12,367 bases of DNA from Elusimicrobiota bacterium (GTDB taxonomy: Bacteria; Elusimicrobiota; Elusimicrobia; Elusimicrobiales; Elusimicrobiaceae): positions 1-12,367 of the forward strand of contig JAIRMX010000004.1 of assembly GCA_031258375.1 (NCBI GenBank), given 5' to 3'. Positions 1 through 6,219 of this stretch are shown one piece after another (positions within the stretch are counted from its first letter, which is position 1; each line of letters begins with the position of its first letter). The position numbers and the translations under genes were made by a program. The notes under the pieces were generated by a model, which was not told where the DNA came from, searched no databases, and was given only the letters and a program-made list of their open reading frames with translations.

Positions 1-68
1 TTTATATCTGAATTTTCCGCAGTATTTCCTAAGTTTTTTATAATAACGTTTTTATTTTTCGTTTTCAT
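1..68 (-). CDS. Type IV pilin-like protein, leader only (cut by window edge)
   Basis: Only the first 22 codons are in the window, reading leftwards from an ATG at 66-68: a Lys/Asn-rich leader (MKTKNKN... ending NTAENSDI). The DNA is identical over this length to the leader of the pilin gene starting at 3559, and the identity continues upstream through the ribosome binding site, so this is very likely another prepilin with the same long leader. AAAGGAGC lies just upstream of the start. The C tract, cleavage site and body would lie outside the window. Function is inferred from the copy at 3559; confidence is high for the leader and moderate for what follows it. Confidence 0.7.
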   Translation of the reverse strand, partial: MKTKNKNVIIKNLGNTAENSDI

Positions 69-89
69 AACTTTTGCTCCTTTATTTCT
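1..89. repeat. Direct repeat of pilin start region, copy A
   Basis: This segment matches 3492-3580 in the same orientation with one visible difference (C at 77, T at 3568). It spans the leader codons, the ATG and the Shine-Dalgarno region of two minus-strand pilin genes. The match stops abruptly upstream at 89/3580; the left end is cut by the window, so the repeat may be longer. The two copies are 3491 bp apart and enclose the RloAB-like operon, a transposase remnant and one pilin body. Confidence 0.95.
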
Positions 90-93
90 CAAT

Positions 94-122
94 ATTATAA
101 TTTTATATCTTTACTATCGCAA
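94..122 (-). promoter_or_regulatory. Candidate sigma70-type promoter of left-edge pilin
   Basis: On the minus strand TTGCGA (117-122) and TATAAT (94-99) are separated by 17 bp, a near-ideal housekeeping promoter. It would start transcription about 20 nt before the ATG at 68, leaving room for the AAAGGAGC ribosome binding site. The region is very AT-rich, so chance matches are possible. Confidence 0.5.
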
Positions 123-315
123 ATATTTTGTTTAATCAAATTTGGATTATATGCCTAATTAAAAACATTTTAAACTCAAAATATTATTTCTAATATTGTA
201 ATACAAATATAAATTAATTGCAACCTAAATGTTAATGTTCAGAGAGATAAGAGGAGTTCAGAAAGAAATGAGGGAATAAGTTAAGAAGGGATATAAAAGT
301 AAAGATAGGAGCATT

Positions 316-444
316 ATGAAAAGAAGCGCGAAATTAAACACGCTTGTGCAAAACTATCAAGTATGTGCCTTGTCGGAAAGATATAATTTGTGTTATAATA
401 TAAATAAATGCCATATTATGGCAAAATATACTGATTATTTATAG
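316..444 (+). CDS. Possible 42-residue small protein upstream of the defence operon
   Basis: An ATG at 316 preceded by AGGAG (307-311, 4 nt spacing) opens a 42-codon frame ending at TAG 442-444. The peptide starts MKRSAKLNTL, has three Cys and ends KYTDYL. No family is recognised. The frame overlaps the candidate promoter at 370-399 and the first palindrome at 409-423, so it could be a small protein, a leader peptide, or chance in AT-rich DNA. The purine-rich 70 bp before it shows nothing else I can identify. Low confidence. Confidence 0.25.
   Translation: MKRSAKLNTLVQNYQVCALSERYNLCYNINKCHIMAKYTDYL
370..399 (+). promoter_or_regulatory. Candidate promoter of the RloAB-like operon
   Basis: TTGTCG (370-375), an 18-bp spacer and a perfect TATAAT (394-399) predict a transcript start near 406, just before the inverted repeat and about 97 nt upstream of the ATPase start codon. 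Assigned by eye. Confidence 0.45.
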
Positions 445-486
445 AATATTTGTATAATATTGATAACAAAATGCTATAATATGGCA
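409..486 (+). promoter_or_regulatory. Paired palindromes / 16-bp inverted repeat in the operon leader
   Basis: TGCCATATTATGGCA at 409-423 is a perfect 7-1-7 palindrome. TGCTATAATATGGCA at 472-486 is the same palindrome with one change. The two start 63 bp apart, about six helical turns. Because each is a palindrome they are also complementary to each other: 408-423 can pair with 472-487 along 16 positions with one G-U wobble, ending 4 nt before the GGAGG (492-496) of the ATPase gene. The pair could be a double operator for a dimeric repressor, or a long RNA stem near the ribosome binding site. No regulator gene is visible nearby. The base pattern is certain; the role is inferred. Confidence 0.65.
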
Positions 487-502
487 TATCTGGAGGATAT
501 AA

Positions 503-1831
503 ATGTTATTAGAATTTAAAGTGAAAAATTTTAAGTCTTTTAGAGAAGAAGCAATTTTTAGTATGTTGCCAACAATGATAAAAGATTTGGAGTATAGTAT
601 TTTAAATCAAACTGCAAACAAACAATCATATAAAGCATTATCTTCTTCTGTAATTTATGGCCCTAATGCCGCTGGTAAAACCAACATTGTTGAAGCTATG
701 AATGACTTTAAAAGAATAATATTACTAAGAAACATATTAAATGGATATGTTTCCAATTTAAGTCCTACGAGAGACAATGGATACCTTGAGTTTATTCCAA
801 ACGTCAAAAGTTCTGATATTGAACCAACTCTTTTTGCTATTAAATTTATTTTTGAAGAAAAAATATTTGAGTATAGTATTTCTCTTCAATTAGGCAGATT
901 TGGCGTCAATTCTCCGTCAAGGAAAATTCTTGAAGAGAAATTTTTAGTAAACGAGAAACTTATTTTTACAAGGGAAGAAAAAAATATAAACGTATATTTC
1001 GATAATTTGAAACAAATCCTTAAGAGCGGCGAAGATTTAAAAAATGATGTTGCTCTTAATAAAACATTAGAAAATAATCTTATCCCCACGGATTTATTTT
1101 TGAACAATGCGTTTAAGATTGTTTACAGTAAAAGTTTAGTTGAAAGTTTTGAGAAGTGGATATCAAAATATTTAAATGTTATATGTATGTCGGATAAACT
1201 TGAAGCTATTCCACCCTTGCAATTACTTCCTGAATTGGAAAAAGAAGGAAGAATGTTAAGAAACAAACTATTGGACAAAGTATTAAATAAATTAGAAATT
1301 GTTTCCAAAATAAGTTACGGCAAAAATAGACAAAATAATAGGTATGAATTAATGTCTACCGTCAATAATAATGTCAAAGCGGTAACAATCCCTTCCAAAA
1401 ATTTCGAATCTTGGGGGACATTAAGACTTTCTAATCTCATAGGTTTGATAGATGGCGCAATTAATAACGGACATACTCTTGTTATGGATGAATTTGACGC
1501 CTCTATACATCCTATGATAATTATGAGCATCATAAATTTGTTTCATAATGATGAGATAAACAAAAAAAGCGCGCAATTAATTTTCAATACTCATAATCCT
1601 ATATTTTTAGACAGCTCGTTGTTTAGGCGGGATGAAATCAAATTTGTTGATAAGGAAGAAGGCTCTGATACTAGTATTTTGTATTCGCTGTCCGATTTCG
1701 GAACTAACGGCGATAATCCTGTCAGGAAGACTACTGATTATATGAAAAATTATTTTGTTAACCGTTATGGCGCCATTAAAGAAATAGACTTATCAGGCAT
1801 ATTTAGCGAGAGTATCGCAAATGGGAAATAA
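503..1831 (+). CDS. AAA/ABC-type ATPase of an RloA/AbiL-like defence module
   Basis: A 442-residue SMC/ABC-like P-loop ATPase of the AAA_15/AAA_21 group. The N-terminus (LLEFKVKNFKSF) is the usual first strand. Walker A is GPNAAGKT at 53-60; a signature-like SWGTLRLSNL is at about 303-312; Walker B is TLVMDE at 325-330; and the switch histidine is in FNTHNP at 361-366. The middle (about 90-300) is the expected coiled/lid insertion. All ATP-binding elements look intact, although the signature has Trp where many relatives have Glu or Ser. GGAGG 6 nt before the ATG fixes the start. Its last 11 bases overlap the next gene, an RloB-like protein, which is the standard arrangement of RloA-RloB and AbiLi-AbiLii pairs; AbiL aborts phage infection in Lactococcus. 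The gene is clearly more AT-rich than the downstream housekeeping genes, suggesting acquisition. The family is fairly sure; the precise system name is not. Confidence 0.85.
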   Translation: MLLEFKVKNFKSFREEAIFSMLPTMIKDLEYSILNQTANKQSYKALSSSVIYGPNAAGKTNIVEAMNDFKRIILLRNILNGYVSNLSPTRDNGYLEFIPNVKSSDIEPTLFAIKFIFEEKIFEYSISLQLGRFGVNSPSRKILEEKFLVNEKLIFTREEKNINVYFDNLKQILKSGEDLKNDVALNKTLENNLIPTDLFLNNAFKIVYSKSLVESFEKWISKYLNVICMSDKLEAIPPLQLLPELEKEGRMLRNKLLDKVLNKLEIVSKISYGKNRQNNRYELMSTVNNNVKAVTIPSKNFESWGTLRLSNLIGLIDGAINNGHTLVMDEFDASIHPMIIMSIINLFHNDEINKKSAQLIFNTHNPIFLDSSLFRRDEIKFVDKEEGSDTSILYSLSDFGTNGDNPVRKTTDYMKNYFVNRYGAIKEIDLSGIFSESIANGK

Positions 1832-2501
1832 AATACGTCCGTCGCAGCAGTTTCATATAAGCGTTGAAGGCGATACCGAAGCCCTATATTTTGAGCATTT
1901 GCAAAAATTAGTTAACGAATGCGAAGATATGGAGTATAAACTAAAACTAATTATCAAAAAAATAAATCCGATAAGTTTTATTAAAAATATAGTTTCAACA
2001 CAAATGCGCTCAATAAGGGCGTTCCATATTTTTGATTATGAGGGGAATACAAAGGAGTATATTGGGAACTTTGAAAACATTGTAAAAAAAATTAATGAAG
2101 CTAATGAACTAAAAAAGGACGGGATAGAATACTATAAAATAGGCTATTCAAATTTAAGTTTTGAATTATGGATACTTTTGCATAAGATAAATTTAACATC
2201 TCCAATATCAACTAAAGATAATTACTTATTTCATATCAATAAGAACTTTGCCCCGCACCAAAAAGTTAAACATATTTCCGATTACAAACAAAAAAGATAT
2301 TTTGAACGGCAAATACTGTCTAAAATAAAATTGTCCGACGTGTTAATGGCGATAGAATTTGCAAAAGAAATTGAAACAAAAAATTATTTGGATAAAAAAT
2401 GTAAAGAAATTGCTGATTTTAAATTTTATCCTGATAATCCGGATTTGACTGTCCATAAATGTGTGGAAGAAATACTAATAAGTTGCGTAGTAAAAAGGTG
2501 A
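1821..2501 (+). CDS. RloB-like protein (AbiLii-type partner, TOPRIM-like fold)
   Basis: A 226-residue protein matching the RloB family pattern. An acidic motif VEGDTEALYF (15-24) follows the first strand; FHIFDYEGN (68-76) gives a second acidic site; and SNLSFELWILLH (110-121) is the hallmark of the family (usually NPSFELWLLLH). These acidic residues resemble the Glu and Asp sites of TOPRIM-type metal-dependent nucleases, so it is probably the effector of the pair, with the upstream ATPase as sensor or regulator. That division of labour is inferred from family knowledge. The ATG at 1821 lies 11 bases inside the ATPase gene, implying translational coupling. The C-terminal third (Lys-rich, two Cys late) has no recognised motif. 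The length is normal and there is no sign of disruption. Confidence 0.8.
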   Translation: MGNKIRPSQQFHISVEGDTEALYFEHLQKLVNECEDMEYKLKLIIKKINPISFIKNIVSTQMRSIRAFHIFDYEGNTKEYIGNFENIVKKINEANELKKDGIEYYKIGYSNLSFELWILLHKINLTSPISTKDNYLFHINKNFAPHQKVKHISDYKQKRYFERQILSKIKLSDVLMAIEFAKEIETKNYLDKKCKEIADFKFYPDNPDLTVHKCVEEILISCVVKR

Positions 2502-2613
2502 AGTTGTTAAATTTATGCCTAATAGTGAAAAAGGAACCTGATTAAGAGTTTCTAATAATAAATTCAATGAGTTTAATTTTTTTATTTCTTTTGATCCTGC
2601 AATGTCTTTTTAC

Positions 2614-2851
2614 TTATGTCTTTAAATTTATCAAAAGTCGGCGCACCGTGCTCTTGCCATACCCGTATTTTACGACTATTTGTTCAACGTATAACTGCTT
2701 TGTGCTATAGTCGCGATACGCCGCTTCTGTCCAGTCTTTACGCAAAATAAAAACAACGCCGCAATATTTGCATTGATATCTTGGTTTTTCTGCTTTTATA
2801 CCTTTTTAAATTATTTTTATCCCGCCGCATTTTGGACAATATTTTTATCAT
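2614..2851 (-). pseudogene. Decayed transposase N-terminus (zinc ribbon plus HTH)
   Basis: The minus strand encodes CPKCGG, then RYQCKYCG about 20 codons later, a zinc ribbon. After it comes DWTEAAYRDYSTKQL followed by VVKYGYGKSTVRRLL, a helix-turn-helix. This order is typical of the DNA-binding N-terminus of transposases such as the IS1249/IS256-like or InsA-like groups. It is broken: the ATG at 2849-2851 is one base out of frame with CPKCGG (an extra A in the A-run 2842-2846), TAA at 2806-2808 interrupts the frame, and it stops at 2614 with no catalytic domain. It fills most of the 2502-2940 gap; nothing else is identifiable there, and no insertion-sequence ends are obvious. The exact IS family is uncertain. 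Confidence 0.6.
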
Positions 2852-2940
2852 ATTTAACCTCAAAAATATTATTAAATCCTTTCTGCGTCGCTATTACCAA
2901 CTATTTTGACCTTTAGACCGGAAACTGCTAAATGGAATAA

Positions 2941-3559
2941 TTATAAATCTCTGTCTGCATAATAAGTTTGAGAATCATTGCCGTTGTGTTTTTCTCCCGT
3001 TAGTTTTTCGCAAACTTTATGACCAAAAGGCTGAAAGCCATAACATCTTCCCGTCAGGCCTCTCGGTTTATTGTGATAATATAAATTATACCCTCTATTA
3101 AAAGTGACGGTGACAAAAAACTCATCAGCCTGGGAAAGTTGGAATTGTTCTCCTTTGTTATGCCTTAATGAAAAATATAAGTTAGGACGCGACACCCATT
3201 GCATATTATTTTCTGGTTTTATATTGCCGATGATGTCCGGATTTAATTCAACAAAGTTGTCGGCATAATGTCCGTGAGATAATTTATAAATTTCTTGTTC
3301 TTGAATGATTTTTTTGGCAATCGTTCTTGCCTCCGCTATTCTACTCATTTCAACAGCCAGTCTATATTGCGGCAAAGCAATAGCGGCGAGAATGCCGATT
3401 ATGATGACAACAACGAGAAGTTCAATTAATGTAAAACCTTTAATTCTTAGAGGAGAATGCGGGGGGGGGGGGGGTATGTGTTAAATGAAGGTTTATATCT
3501 GAATTTTCCGCAGTATTTCCTAAGTTTTTTATAATAACGTTTTTATTTTTCGTTTTCAT
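2941..3559 (-). CDS. Type IV pilin-like protein with poly-C leader, assembled out of frame
   Basis: The ATG at 3557-3559, with AAAGGAAC upstream, opens a long Lys/Asn-rich leader ending LTHTPPPP in the C tract (14 C; G at 3461-3474 on plus). The prepilin site KGFTLIELLVVV starts at 3441 with Glu5 of the mature pilin present, followed by a hydrophobic helix and ALPQYRLAVEMSR. The mature protein is 164 residues with two late Cys (RCYGF, KVCEK) that could form the usual pilin disulfide loop. With 14 C the leader frame hits TAA right after the tract; 13 or 16 C would join leader and pilin. No start codon exists in the pilin frame before the cleavage site; the only late option is TTG 3375, which would remove the pilin helix. 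It is either phase-OFF or a homopolymer error. Substrate and partner are unknown, and no assembly genes are nearby. Confidence 0.8.
3461..3474. repeat. Homopolymer G14 (C14 in pilin leader)
   Basis: Fourteen consecutive G on plus, read as a C tract inside the leader of the minus-strand pilin. It lies 20 bases upstream of the KGFTLIE codons. The frame between ATG 3559 and the pilin is restored by 13 or 16 bases. Confidence 0.9.
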
Positions 3560-3580
3560 AACTTTTGTTCCTTTATTTCT
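3492..3580. repeat. Direct repeat of pilin start region, copy B
   Basis: Second copy of the 89-bp sequence found at 1-89, same orientation, differing only at 3568. It covers the pilin leader codons, start codon and ribosome binding site; sequence further upstream is unrelated to copy A, so the promoters differ. Confidence 0.95.
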
Positions 3581-3620
3581 TTCCGATATTTACAGACGGG
3601 ATTTTTTACTTCTTGTCTTT

Positions 3621-3626
3621 ATTATA
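3621..3626 (-). promoter_or_regulatory. Possible -10 box of the pilin gene at 3559
   Basis: A perfect TATAAT on the minus strand (ATTATA on plus), about 60 nt upstream of the start codon. No convincing -35 is seen 16-18 bp further upstream (GAAATA), so this is weak. Confidence 0.3.
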
Positions 3627-3728
3627 CTATATTATTACTTTATTATTTCTTTTTGAGTTTTTGCCATTTTTAAAAAATTAATCGACTAAAATTCCCTAAT
3701 TTAACTTCAAATAATATAAAATAAATAT

Positions 3729-5084
3729 ATGAAAAGTTTTGCAAAAAATATTACCGCCGTTTTTGCAGCGGCATTTTTTCTGACGGGCGCCGCAAACGCG
3801 GCAAATACCGCCGCGGTCGTAAAACAAGACGGCCTTAGGGTATATTTGGATATATCCGAACTTCCCGTTAAACCGCAAGCAGGTGCCGCCTTTCGCATTG
3901 TTGCGCAAACCGGCGCGGATATAATAAACCCGAAAACCGGCAAAAATCTCGGCAAGGAAATAATAAAACAAATTAGCGGACAAATAATTCAGACGGAAGA
4001 ATTATACGCCATCGGCCAATTAGCCGCTCAAGAAGACGTGCTTGGTTTAACGGCGGAAATTGCCGCGCCCGCACAAACTCCGGACGATAAAAATGTAAAA
4101 ACAAAAAAACAATTTGATACGCCTGAAATACGGCCGCTTTGGCAGAGCAAACCTATAGAAGGCTCTTATAAAGCCGTTGCCGCCGGCAATATCAGCGGCG
4201 CGGGAAACGAGCTTGTTCTTGCCTTTGAAGACAATACGATAAATCTTTTCAAATTTAAAGACGGCATTGCGCAAAAAGTCGCGGTTTCGCAGGTAAATCC
4301 TTTGCGTAAAATAATTTCTTTGGACGCCGCCGATATTAAAGGAACCGGCAAGGCGCAAATTTTTGCCGCAACTTTTGATTCGGATAAGTTTACTACTTTT
4401 GTTTACGAGTTTAAAGATAATTCTTTGCTCCAAACGGATACTATTAAAGGTATTGTTAAAGGAATATCGCCAAATAACGGAGCGCGGGTTTTATACGTGC
4501 AGGATATTTCGCCTATTTCCAGCGGGTTTAAAATGACGACGCCCGCCAAATTAATTTACAAAAACGGCTTTTCGCAAGGCGAGAAACTAAAAACGCGCAA
4601 ATTTAATTTGATATTCGGCTTTAATCTTGCGGATTTTAAAAACAACGGTTTACAAAATATAATATACGCCGATAGAAACGGTAAACTGCGAATACAATTT
4701 GACAAAAAAAATAATTATATAGAATCGCCGGACGAAGTTAACTTTATGACAACGCCGCTCCGCGTTAAATTCAAAAATGAAACCGAGCGTTTGCCGATTT
4801 CCGTCGGGTTATTTCAAAATAACGAAGGCAGTATCATTATTGCCGCAATAGAAAATCAGGCTAAGCTCGGTATGCTGGCCGATAAATTCGGATCTTATCA
4901 AAACGCAAAGCTGCATTTTCTAAAATGGACGGGAAACAGTCTTGAGCATTACGGTTCGGCCGATATCGGCGGAGTCGTGTACGATATCGCGCAGGCTCCG
5001 TTGGGAGAATACGCGCGGACTTTGATAGTGCCTTTTGCTTCAAATGCCGGCAGCACGACGATATTGCTTTTTAGCGCGGAGTAA
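3729..5084 (+). CDS. Secreted protein, FlgT-C-like domain plus FG-GAP-like repeats
   Basis: A 451-residue exported protein. A signal peptide (Lys at 2 and 6, hydrophobic 8-19, likely cut after A-N-A at 22-24) is followed at about 28-110 by a domain of the pattern VYLD...PQAGAAFRIV...NPKTGKNLG, which resembles the C-terminal domain of flagellar FlgT and related outer-membrane-associated proteins. A polar linker (112-130) leads to repeats such as AAGNISGAGNELVLAF (151-166) and DAADIKGTGKAQIFAAT (199-215), and a third near NLADFKNNGLQNIIYA (299-314). These are FG-GAP/VCBS-like blades of a beta-propeller. The role is unknown; a periplasmic or outer-surface structural or binding function is plausible. 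No clear Shine-Dalgarno precedes the ATG, and the 145 bp upstream is shared with a divergent pilin. thyX follows after 22 bp and may be co-transcribed. Confidence 0.7.
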   Translation: MKSFAKNITAVFAAAFFLTGAANAANTAAVVKQDGLRVYLDISELPVKPQAGAAFRIVAQTGADIINPKTGKNLGKEIIKQISGQIIQTEELYAIGQLAAQEDVLGLTAEIAAPAQTPDDKNVKTKKQFDTPEIRPLWQSKPIEGSYKAVAAGNISGAGNELVLAFEDNTINLFKFKDGIAQKVAVSQVNPLRKIISLDAADIKGTGKAQIFAATFDSDKFTTFVYEFKDNSLLQTDTIKGIVKGISPNNGARVLYVQDISPISSGFKMTTPAKLIYKNGFSQGEKLKTRKFNLIFGFNLADFKNNGLQNIIYADRNGKLRIQFDKKNNYIESPDEVNFMTTPLRVKFKNETERLPISVGLFQNNEGSIIIAAIENQAKLGMLADKFGSYQNAKLHFLKWTGNSLEHYGSADIGGVVYDIAQAPLGEYARTLIVPFASNAGSTTILLFSAE

Positions 5085-5106
5085 AAGATTTTAACGGAGA
5101 ACTTTG

Positions 5107-5793
5107 ATGACCACTCAATATGATAAAGAGGAAAAAATTATTTATGTTCTTGACGCCGGCTTTGTAAAACTTGTCGATTTTATGGGCGGGGATTTAAGGG
5201 CCGCAAATTCCGCGCGCGTGACTTTCGGCGGCGCGAGCAAAGGCGAAGAAAAAGATAAACTGTTAATTAAATATTTAATCGACCACGCGCATCATACGCC
5301 TTTTGAGCACAGCGTTTTTCAGTTTCATATAAAATGTCCGATATTCGTGGCCAGACAATGGATGCGCCACAGAATGTGCTCTTATAACGAAGTCAGCGCG
5401 CGTTATACCGAGGTTAAAGACGAATTCTATATTCCCGCGGAGTTTCGCGCGCAGGATACCAATAATAAACAGGGTTCTTTGGCAAGCAAAGATTTCAACA
5501 ATAAAGAATTAATTAAAATTTACGGCGAAAGCATAGAGACCTCTTATAAAGCTTATAAAAAATTGCTCGACGCCGGAGTCGCGCGGGAAATGGCGCGCGG
5601 CATTTTGCCGGTCGCGCAATATACGCAGTTTTACTGGACTATAAACGCTCGCAGCCTTATGAATTTTATTACGCTGCGCGCGGACGGCCACGCTCAATAT
5701 GAAATACGCGTTTACGCAGAGGCCATAGCGCAAATTTTTAAGGAAAAGATGCCTTGGTCTTACGAAGCTTTTAAAGTTTTGCATGAGAAGTAG
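5107..5793 (+). CDS. thyX: Flavin-dependent thymidylate synthase
   Basis: ThyX makes dTMP from dUMP using methylene-tetrahydrofolate, FAD and NADPH in the cytoplasm, replacing ThyA. The protein has the full signature RHRMCSYNEVSARY (87-100), matching RHRxxSxNExSxRY, plus HAHHTPFEH (60-68) and the C-terminal substrate-binding stretch from N180 through SLMNFITLRADGHAQYEIR (183-201). The length of 228 is typical. I start it at ATG 5107, which has GGAGA at 5096-5100 with 6 nt spacing; the TTG three bases earlier would add one residue and is less likely. It sits 22 bp after the secreted-protein gene, and a strong terminator follows at 5981. There is no functional link with the neighbour beyond possible co-transcription. 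Very confident. Confidence 0.97.
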   Translation: MTTQYDKEEKIIYVLDAGFVKLVDFMGGDLRAANSARVTFGGASKGEEKDKLLIKYLIDHAHHTPFEHSVFQFHIKCPIFVARQWMRHRMCSYNEVSARYTEVKDEFYIPAEFRAQDTNNKQGSLASKDFNNKELIKIYGESIETSYKAYKKLLDAGVAREMARGILPVAQYTQFYWTINARSLMNFITLRADGHAQYEIRVYAEAIAQIFKEKMPWSYEAFKVLHEK

Positions 5794-5930
5794 ATTCTGA
5801 AATACTTCTTGCGTTAAAAAAATTGATAACTTTTGACGGAAGAAGTAAATATGCTATTCCTATTCACTTTAACAATAAAAAATGGAATAAGAAAATGTTA
5901 AACGAAATAGGGGAGATATTCAATAAATAG
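5787..5930 (+). pseudogene. Possible remnant open frame after thyX
   Basis: A 47-codon frame without ATG at its head runs from the TGA at 5784-5786 to TAG 5928-5930. Its end reads KYAIPIHFNNKKW followed by MLNEIGEIFNK, with protein-like composition but no recognised family. It may be the 3' end of a lost gene, or chance. The rest of the 5794-6219 gap holds a terminator, a candidate promoter and a 16-codon ATG frame (6133-6183) that I do not interpret. Confidence 0.2.
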
Positions 5931-5980
5931 ATAACCCGTCGGATGATTTCCAGCGTTGTAATATGAGTTTAAGTACAGTC

Positions 5981-6020
5981 AAAGAGCCGTTCGTTAAAAA
6001 ATAACGAACGGCTCTTTTTT
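5981..6020 (+). terminator. Strong intrinsic terminator
   Basis: A perfect 16-bp stem (AAAGAGCCGTTCGTTA, 5981-5996, with 6002-6017), a 5-nt A loop and a six-T run (6015-6020). It ends transcripts from the thyX side and insulates glgC. A clear textbook structure, best oriented for plus-strand transcription. Confidence 0.93.
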
Positions 6021-6075
6021 CCAATTAAGTCTGTAATAATCATAAGAACTTGATATTGATATTTTATATTTACGG

Positions 6076-6104
6076 TTGGCGTATGATAATTAACTTTTGA
6101 TAAT
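6076..6104 (+). promoter_or_regulatory. Candidate promoter of glgC-ybeY
   Basis: TTGGCG (6076-6081), 17-bp spacer, GATAAT (6099-6104). It lies between the terminator and glgC and would give a leader of about 110 nt. A second TATAAT at 6136-6141 lacks a good -35. Confidence 0.45.
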
Positions 6105-6219
6105 ATTTTTAGAAGCAGACAAAACGCGAATTATGTATAATCTTAAAAGGGCGCTTGGAGCATTAGGTATTAAAGCCGTTTAGCTGATATTCAACGCAAA
6201 AATTTTAAGGAGAGACGTT

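Noticed and set aside
3373..3375. TTG as true start of the first complete pilin (and TTG at 8432-8434 for the other)
   Set aside because: It would discard the cleavage site and hydrophobic helix that define the protein; open frame and pilin motifs extend upstream.
3461..3474. The G runs as pure assembly artefacts or contamination
   Set aside because: Similar runs recur at the same place in three pilin leaders with different flanks, so the tracts are real. Their exact lengths remain uncertain.
3707..3983. Minus-strand frames opposite the start of the secreted-protein gene, and similar long antisense frames within glgC, the hydrolase and the amidase
   Set aside because: They are shadows of strong plus-strand genes, lack ribosome binding sites and match no family pattern.
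5104..5106. TTG start for thyX
   Set aside because: The adjacent ATG at 5107 has better spacing to GGAGA and is the stronger codon.
6133..6183. 16-codon ATG frame in the glgC leader
   Set aside because: Too short to judge and no ribosome binding site in the normal position; could be chance.
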